Assembly (NCBI GenBank): GCA_000434435.1
Contig: FR895561.1
Coordinates: 1 to 8,891 of the forward strand
Length of the DNA: 8,891 bases
DNA from: Firmicutes bacterium CAG:475
Lineage (GTDB): Bacteria > Bacillota > Clostridia > Christensenellales > CAG-917
Direction: 5' to 3'
Shown: piece after piece, positions 4,163-8,891 of the stretch
How positions within the stretch are numbered: the first letter of the stretch is position 1
Layout: each line of letters opens with the position of its first letter
Translations under genes and position numbers: made by a program
Notes under the pieces: model-generated
Told to the model about the DNA's origin: nothing
The model's input: only the letters and a program-made list of their open reading frames with translations
Databases searched by the model: none

Positions 4163-6055
4163 ATGCAAATAAACGTGTCTAACATTTCTGTTGAGTATGA
4201 CGGAACGCCGGTGATTTATCAGGCGGATTTTGTCATTCACGAAAACGAGAAGATTGCGCTTATCGGTCGCAATGGATGCGGAAAGACGACGCTTCTTAAA
4301 GTGCTTACGGAAGAAGTCGAGTATCAAAAAGGCGAGGATGACGCGCCGTACGGAATTTTCACGAGCGGCAATCCCGTTATCGGATTTTTGAAACAGACAA
4401 GCAACGACGACAAGGCCAAAACCATGTTCGACGAGATATTGGATGCGTATTCGTCCCTTATAAAAATCGAAAAAGACATGGAAAGCGCGCTTGAAGATTT
4501 ACAAAAAGACTCTTGCGACCAAAACGTAAGGCGATATTCTCGCCTTTGCGAGCAGTTTGAGAGAGAGGGTGGATATACCTACAAAAAAGAGTATCTTACG
4601 GCGGTGAAGAAGTTTGGATTTTCAAACGAAGACATGCAAAAACCGCTTTGCGAGTTCTCGGGCGGACAGCGCACAAAAATCTCACTTTTGAAACTTTTGC
4701 TTTCAAAACCCGATGTTTTGCTTTTGGACGAGCCTACCAACCACTTGGATTTGGAGGCTATCGAGTGGCTTGAAAACTATCTTTGCGCATACAAAAAATC
4801 CTGCGTGATAGTGTCGCACGACCGTATGTTTCTGGATAAAATCGTAAATGTCGTATATGAAATCGAGTACGGCGAAACAAAGAGGTATCAGGGCAATTAC
4901 ACCTCTTTTACGGCGCAAAAACAGCAAGCGTACGACAAGGCGCTCAAAGATTCGATTATGCGTAAAAAAGAGATTGATAGGCTTAGCGCACTTGTTGAAA
5001 GATTCAGATACAAGGCAAACAAAGCCGCCATGGCGCAAGCAAAACTCAAACAAATCGAACGTATAGGCGAAGTCGGCACGCCGAGCAACTTTGACACGGC
5101 AACTTTCAAATCCAACTTCCAGCCCGAGCGCGAAACGGTTGAAAAAGCGGTTGTTTTGGACAAGCTTGTTTTCGGCTACGACAAGCCGCTCGGTCAAATA
5201 AATACAATTATAAAACGTGGGGACAAGGTCGGTATAATAGGTCAAAACGGTTGCGGGAAATCCACTCTTGTGAAAACTATCGTGCACAAAATTAAAGCAC
5301 TCGACGGAAGCGCGACTTTCGGTCTGCACGCGCAGGTGGGGTATTTTGACCAAACGTCCACTCAAAGTTTTTCTACGCTTACGGTGTTAGAAGACTTTCA
5401 GAACGAATTTCCTATGCTTTCAAACACCGAGGCAAGAAGCGCATTGGGTGCGTTTATGCTGTCCGGCGACGACGTGTTTAAGCGCATATGCGATTTGTCG
5501 GGCGGTGAAAAAGTGCGTCTTGCGCTATGCAAAATTTTGAGGAAAAAACCGAATATTCTCATTCTCGACGAGCCCACGAACCACATGGACATCATAGGCA
5601 AAGAAACGCTTGAAAGATTGCTTTCAAACTACACGGGCACGGTGATAACGGTATCTCACGACAGGTATTTCATCAACCGAGTTTGCAACAGGCTAATAGT
5701 TTTCGACGGCGGAAAAACGGAACTTTTCGACGGCAAGTATTCCGATTACGAATCGAGAAAACAAGTAAGCGATTTTGCAAACGATTTTGTAAAAACGGTT
5801 GATGAAAAGAAAAAAGAAAAGCCCGTATCGCAAAGCAAAGAAGCGGCGCGCAGAGCGCATAGAATAAGTTTTCTGGAAGAAAAAATGAACGCGCTCAATG
5901 AGCAAATTTCTTCTCTTCAAAACACCATGCACAACGACCAAAGCGTATATTCTGACTACACCAAGATTGCCGAGATAGAGGAACAAATATCCTCTCTTCA
6001 AGCAAAACTCGCCCCCCTTGAAGAAGAGTGGTTGGAATTGTCCGAAAAACAATAA
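4163..6055 (+). CDS. ABC-F family ATPase (ribosome-associated, YdiF/Uup-like)
   Basis: The 630-residue protein has two ABC ATPase domains and no membrane segments, the hallmark of ABC-F proteins, which bind the ribosomal E site and relieve stalled or drug-bound ribosomes. Domain 1 has Walker A GRNGCGKT (35-42), signature FSGGQ (165-169), Walker B VLLLDE (185-190) and the switch SHD (218-220). Domain 2 has GQNGCGKS (360-367), LSGGE (445-449), ILILDE (465-470) and SHD (498-500). All catalytic glutamates and histidines are kept. The charged inter-domain linker (about 240-320), which in this family reaches toward the P-site tRNA, has ordinary housekeeping length. A Lys-rich stretch (about 549-570) leads into a C-terminal coiled coil (about 570-628), as in YdiF/Uup-type members. 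Resistance function cannot be inferred from sequence alone. The start is supported by MQINVSNISVEYDG, the normal family N-terminus, despite no clear ribosome site. It stands alone downstream of the tRNA locus and converges on the repeat-protein gene. Confidence 0.95.
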   Translation: MQINVSNISVEYDGTPVIYQADFVIHENEKIALIGRNGCGKTTLLKVLTEEVEYQKGEDDAPYGIFTSGNPVIGFLKQTSNDDKAKTMFDEILDAYSSLIKIEKDMESALEDLQKDSCDQNVRRYSRLCEQFEREGGYTYKKEYLTAVKKFGFSNEDMQKPLCEFSGGQRTKISLLKLLLSKPDVLLLDEPTNHLDLEAIEWLENYLCAYKKSCVIVSHDRMFLDKIVNVVYEIEYGETKRYQGNYTSFTAQKQQAYDKALKDSIMRKKEIDRLSALVERFRYKANKAAMAQAKLKQIERIGEVGTPSNFDTATFKSNFQPERETVEKAVVLDKLVFGYDKPLGQINTIIKRGDKVGIIGQNGCGKSTLVKTIVHKIKALDGSATFGLHAQVGYFDQTSTQSFSTLTVLEDFQNEFPMLSNTEARSALGAFMLSGDDVFKRICDLSGGEKVRLALCKILRKKPNILILDEPTNHMDIIGKETLERLLSNYTGTVITVSHDRYFINRVCNRLIVFDGGKTELFDGKYSDYESRKQVSDFANDFVKTVDEKKKEKPVSQSKEAARRAHRISFLEEKMNALNEQISSLQNTMHNDQSVYSDYTKIAEIEEQISSLQAKLAPLEEEWLELSEKQ

Positions 6056-6136
6056 AACAAGGTTTAAACAATCAAAAACAACAAATCAAACCCATATTTT
6101 GCCAAAAAGTCAGATTTTTATAATGTAGTTAAAAAA

Positions 6137-6164
6137 CAAAAGCACCGATTTTTCGGTGCTTTTG
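6137..6164. terminator. Bidirectional intrinsic terminator
   Basis: CAAAAGCACCG (6137-6147) pairs perfectly with CGGTGCTTTTG (6154-6164) around a 6-nt loop. Read on the plus strand it ends the ABC-F gene; on the minus strand it is followed by TTTTTT and ends the large repeat-protein gene, whose stop is 22 bases away. It serves both convergent genes. The rest of 6056-6186 shows nothing else recognisable. Confidence 0.88.
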
Positions 6165-6186
6165 CTATGTTGTTTAGCGATTAAAA

Positions 6187-8891
6187 TTAAGCGGTGTAAC
6201 CGTACGCTTTTTCGAGGTCTACGACGATACCTGCAGTTTTGCTGTAAGTGAGGCTCTTGAAGAAACTTTCGAGCGTGATAGGTTCGATTGCGGTTTTGAC
6301 TTGCGGCTCGATATTCGCGATGTTTGCATAGGTGAGCAATTCACCCATGGTCATTGTCGTAAATTTGAGTTCTACGTCTTGGCTGAGGTTGTCCAGCTTG
6401 CTGTCTTTAAAGTCGTAGAACAAGCTGCCTTCCGTCAAATCCATAAGGTCGCTTATTGTTGCCTCTTTGATGACGTCGTTGATATTCGAAATCGTAATTT
6501 GTTTTCTTGCAAGCATACGGAGTACGGCTTCACTCTTTTCGTTTTCAACGGTAACTCTTGCCGCGATGTGGTCGAGCGGATTTGTGTAGTGCACTTCGTC
6601 CGAGGAGTTGTACGCTTCGTTTGCAACGGCAAGGTAGCCGACAACCGCAGTGTATCTTTGCAAACTTGCGTCGTGCAAATTGATGTCGTATCTCACGGGC
6701 TCGTTGTTGATGATGACGTACAATTGACCGTACTCTTCGTTTGTGGGGACGTAGATATTTTCGCAATATTGCTTTGAGAACAATATTTCGCTTTCCGCAC
6801 GTTTATAATAGCCCGTGCCGTCGTCGGGGGAGGAAACGTCAACGTAAGAAGTGCCGTCGATGCGACGATAAACGTCGTTGCTATAATGCGTGTAGTTTGA
6901 AGAATCGTACGGTACGTAAGTGCCGTTTATTATCACGTACAGATCACCGGCGGTGTTCGTGTACGTATGCGTCGTGTATTCCGAACCCGCGACTCTCTTA
7001 TATATTTTATTGGTGTCGAGAACAAATTTCAGAGTTCCGGTCGAATAGTCTTGTTTCGTGTTTTGGGCAATCACGTAAGTGCAGAGCGCAACGTTGTGGA
7101 TATACTCGGTTTTTCCGTCCTTTGTGCCTTTGTAATAGAGGTTCCCTGCCGCGATTGCGCTGTCGGTCAAATCGGTGATTTGCTCGTAAGAATAAGTCAT
7201 AGTACCCGTAAACGTAATATTCGTGGCTTTTTCAAAACGATAATCGCGCTTCATATATTTGCCGGTTTTGTCGTACACGAACGTATATTGTTTTTCAACG
7301 CCGTCCACCTTTTCCGAGCCTACGGGAGCGATGATAAAGCGATTCGTGTTTGAAATTTCGCTGTCGGCAGGTTTGTTTGTTCCATAGTCGTTTACGACGG
7401 TATTTACGGTTGAGTAAGTATACACGTCGATAAGCTCCGAAAGAAGCATATCTTTCATCACCGCTTCCATTGCGGAAGAGAGGTTGTCCACTTTGACGTA
7501 AGCAAGGCGTTTGATGACGGCGGAGCTTTCACCCTCGAGGGTGACCTTGAAGTTTTGATATTTCGCATCGACGGACGACGGATCGAACGCGTCGTTTTGG
7601 CGCATATACACGCTGTTTGCCGCGTCGTAGTAGAAGTAAGACGTGCCGTCAATCTTTGTTTCGTCCTTAACCATCAAGTCTATATCGATGTCCATTACGT
7701 CACCGAGCGTAAGGCTTGAAAAAGCGTTTGAAAAGTCGCCCAAAGAGGAATATGCCAAGCGTTGCAAGACGTTTGACGAGGGATTGTAGCTAGGATCGGA
7801 AGCGTCCTCTTTTGCGCAGTCGTATCTTGTGAGCGTCGATGAATGTTCTGCGGGATTGTAAAGCGTGAAGTAGAAGGGGTGAGCAAACTTGCCGTTTGCG
7901 TCCTCGACGTATTTACCGTCCGCTTCCTTTGTGAAGCGTTGAGAGTCGAAATACGCGTTGCCATCGCAATAAACGTATTTGTCCTCTTCAACCACTTTGA
8001 CGTACTTTCCGTTGAGGTTTTGCGTGTATTTGTAGAATTGAACGTCTATGGTTTCTGCAAGCGTAAGCTCGTCCGCAACCGTGCCGAGATCTTTGACAAG
8101 GCAATCTCTTGCGGCGAGTGATTGCATAATACGCGCGGAGCTTTCGTCTATTTGGATAACTTCATCCACTTTGAGTGTATCGACAACCTCGCTTATGTTG
8201 TCGAGGGTGGCGTTCTTTGTGGATAGAGTTCTCATAAGCACGCTGTCGCCCTCTTTGATGCGCACGAGTTCGTCGAAATACATCGTGTTGAGTTCGCTGC
8301 CGATGTTTTTGAGGGTGTAACCTCTTTTTGCCATTTGTTGAAGAGCAAGAGCGGTCGCACCTTCGGAGGAAAGAGTATATCTTGCAAGTCCTGCGTCGGT
8401 ATCGGGATTGTATAGGCGGAATCTGGGGATTGCGACGTAATATTCGCCGCCGTCTTCAACCGTGCCGGAATACTCCGAGAAATCGCCGCTTGCGGTTTTT
8501 TGATAGAGGGTGTACTCAGACAAATCGTGAGCGTATTTGTTGTATGCCACAAACACCGTGTCTTGCACGTATGCGCCGCTCGCGCTTGCGACGTATGCGT
8601 CGTATTCGATGTCCATAACCTCACCGATAGTGAGCGAATCGGCAATAGTTGCAAGGTCGTCGAGGGTGCAGCCTCTTGCGGCGAGCGATTGCATAATACG
8701 CGCGGATTCGTCGTTTATATCGATGAGTTCGTCGATTTTGAGAGTGTTGATTTTCGTGCCGATTTCGGTGATTTTGCAATCTTTGAGAGCGATTATCGCT
8801 TTTGACGTGCCGGGCTTATCGGTGTCCACGACGTCGCCGACTGTGAGCGAGTCGAGAAGTCCGTCCGCATTTTGAAGCTCCACGACGCTCA
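6187..8891 (-). CDS. Very large repeat protein, unknown function (5' end beyond window)
   Basis: At least 901 residues are visible. The frame is still open at 8891, so the true start is outside and the GTG at 8883 is only an internal Val. (Residues below count that Val as 1.) About ten degenerate 34-40-residue units occur, each with the pattern S-x-x-[ILV]-[LM]-x-x-L-[AS] ... [DN]-[LI] ... L-[TK]-[LIV]-[GD]-E-[VL]-[MI]-D-[IV]: roughly 1-22 (partial), 25-58, 59-95, 174-213, 214-247, 248-286, 368-403, 451-490, 781-820 and a weak one at 821-855. Four Tyr-rich, probably beta-structured inserts (96-173, 287-367, 404-450, 491-780) always fall after the VMDI motif and before the next S-x-x-L helix. 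Two inserts share an [LY]YNP ... LxRY ending, and the longest contains a duplicated LYVIIN ... YD segment (about 648-660 and 721-733). The C-terminus (856-898) has no membrane anchor, LPXTG or sorting signal. I do not recognise a named family; a surface, adhesion or scaffold role is only a guess. Confidence 0.85.
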   Translation of the reverse strand, partial: SVVELQNADGLLDSLTVGDVVDTDKPGTSKAIIALKDCKITEIGTKINTLKIDELIDINDESARIMQSLAARGCTLDDLATIADSLTIGEVMDIEYDAYVASASGAYVQDTVFVAYNKYAHDLSEYTLYQKTASGDFSEYSGTVEDGGEYYVAIPRFRLYNPDTDAGLARYTLSSEGATALALQQMAKRGYTLKNIGSELNTMYFDELVRIKEGDSVLMRTLSTKNATLDNISEVVDTLKVDEVIQIDESSARIMQSLAARDCLVKDLGTVADELTLAETIDVQFYKYTQNLNGKYVKVVEEDKYVYCDGNAYFDSQRFTKEADGKYVEDANGKFAHPFYFTLYNPAEHSSTLTRYDCAKEDASDPSYNPSSNVLQRLAYSSLGDFSNAFSSLTLGDVMDIDIDLMVKDETKIDGTSYFYYDAANSVYMRQNDAFDPSSVDAKYQNFKVTLEGESSAVIKRLAYVKVDNLSSAMEAVMKDMLLSELIDVYTYSTVNTVVNDYGTNKPADSEISNTNRFIIAPVGSEKVDGVEKQYTFVYDKTGKYMKRDYRFEKATNITFTGTMTYSYEQITDLTDSAIAAGNLYYKGTKDGKTEYIHNVALCTYVIAQNTKQDYSTGTLKFVLDTNKIYKRVAGSEYTTHTYTNTAGDLYVIINGTYVPYDSSNYTHYSNDVYRRIDGTSYVDVSSPDDGTGYYKRAESEILFSKQYCENIYVPTNEEYGQLYVIINNEPVRYDINLHDASLQRYTAVVGYLAVANEAYNSSDEVHYTNPLDHIAARVTVENEKSEAVLRMLARKQITISNINDVIKEATISDLMDLTEGSLFYDFKDSKLDNLSQDVELKFTTMTMGELLTYANIANIEPQVKTAIEPITLESFFKSLTYSKTAGIVVDLEKAYGYTA
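8107..8139 (-). repeat. 33-bp near-identical repeat inside repeat-protein gene, copy 1
   Basis: These 33 bases match 8674-8706 at all but one position and encode the same SARIMQSLAAR helix. Other units encoding similar residues have diverged much more, so this pair reflects recent duplication or gene conversion within the array. Confidence 0.9.
8674..8706 (-). repeat. 33-bp near-identical repeat inside repeat-protein gene, copy 2
   Basis: Partner of 8107-8139, 567 bp away (189 codons, so in frame). Unequal recombination between the copies would delete or duplicate two helical units plus the first Tyr-rich insert without breaking the reading frame. Confidence 0.9.

Noticed and set aside
4703..5365. 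220-residue minus-strand frame opposite the ABC-F gene
   Set aside because: It is a shadow of the conserved ABC domains on the other strand.
8881..8883. GTG as start codon of the large repeat protein
   Set aside because: The same frame continues as Ser-Val before it to the window edge, and the repeat pattern is already under way, so this is an internal valine.

Overview
The window looks like a piece of an uncultivated gut-type Clostridia/Firmicutes chromosome. This is inferred from low-to-moderate GC genes with AT-rich spacers, TTGACA/TATAAT-type promoters, CCA-encoding tRNA, and Firmicutes-like protein families. The standard genetic code fits, since TAA and TGA both end genes. No taxonomic marker was searched, so the assignment is tentative.

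Left part, mostly minus strand. A complete beta sliding clamp gene (dnaN, 311-1411) is preceded by an AT-rich spacer that holds a convincing extended -10 promoter and four copies of a DnaA-box-like 9-mer. dnaA is not next to it; the upstream neighbour is a 10-TM-type metal/metalloid exporter (1637-2653). Upstream of that is a small TIM-barrel protein of unknown function (2855-3532) with its own terminator. Beyond the dnaN stop, bases 1-312 hold no gene. They carry a roughly 109-bp degenerate tandem repeat, whose last unit is a 125-bp nested inverted repeat whose outer arm reaches into the dnaN stop codon.

Middle, plus strand. A tRNA-Asn(GTT) gene (3718-3793) has a strong promoter and terminator and an odd T-loop (C instead of U at position 55). 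Its last 29 bases are repeated exactly 188 bp downstream, and each copy is followed by its own intrinsic terminator. This is the layout left by site-specific insertion into a tRNA 3' end, but the interval is far too small to hold an integrase. Next comes an ABC-F ATPase gene (4163-6055), probably a translation factor acting on ribosomes.

Right part. A shared bidirectional terminator (6137-6164) separates the ABC-F gene from a convergent, very large minus-strand gene (6187 to beyond 8891). At least 901 residues of its product are visible. It is an array of about ten degenerate 34-40-residue helical repeats ending in a [LI]GEVMDI-like motif, interrupted by Tyr-rich, probably beta-structured inserts of 47 to about 290 residues. 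I do not recognise it as a named family, and it is the most novel coding feature here.

The genes do not form one pathway: replication (dnaN), metal efflux, tRNA/translation (tRNA-Asn, ABC-F) and a surface- or scaffold-like repeat protein sit in separate transcription units. Two of the genes (the exporter and the ABC-F ATPase) have -10 elements so close to their ATG that leaderless transcripts are likely.
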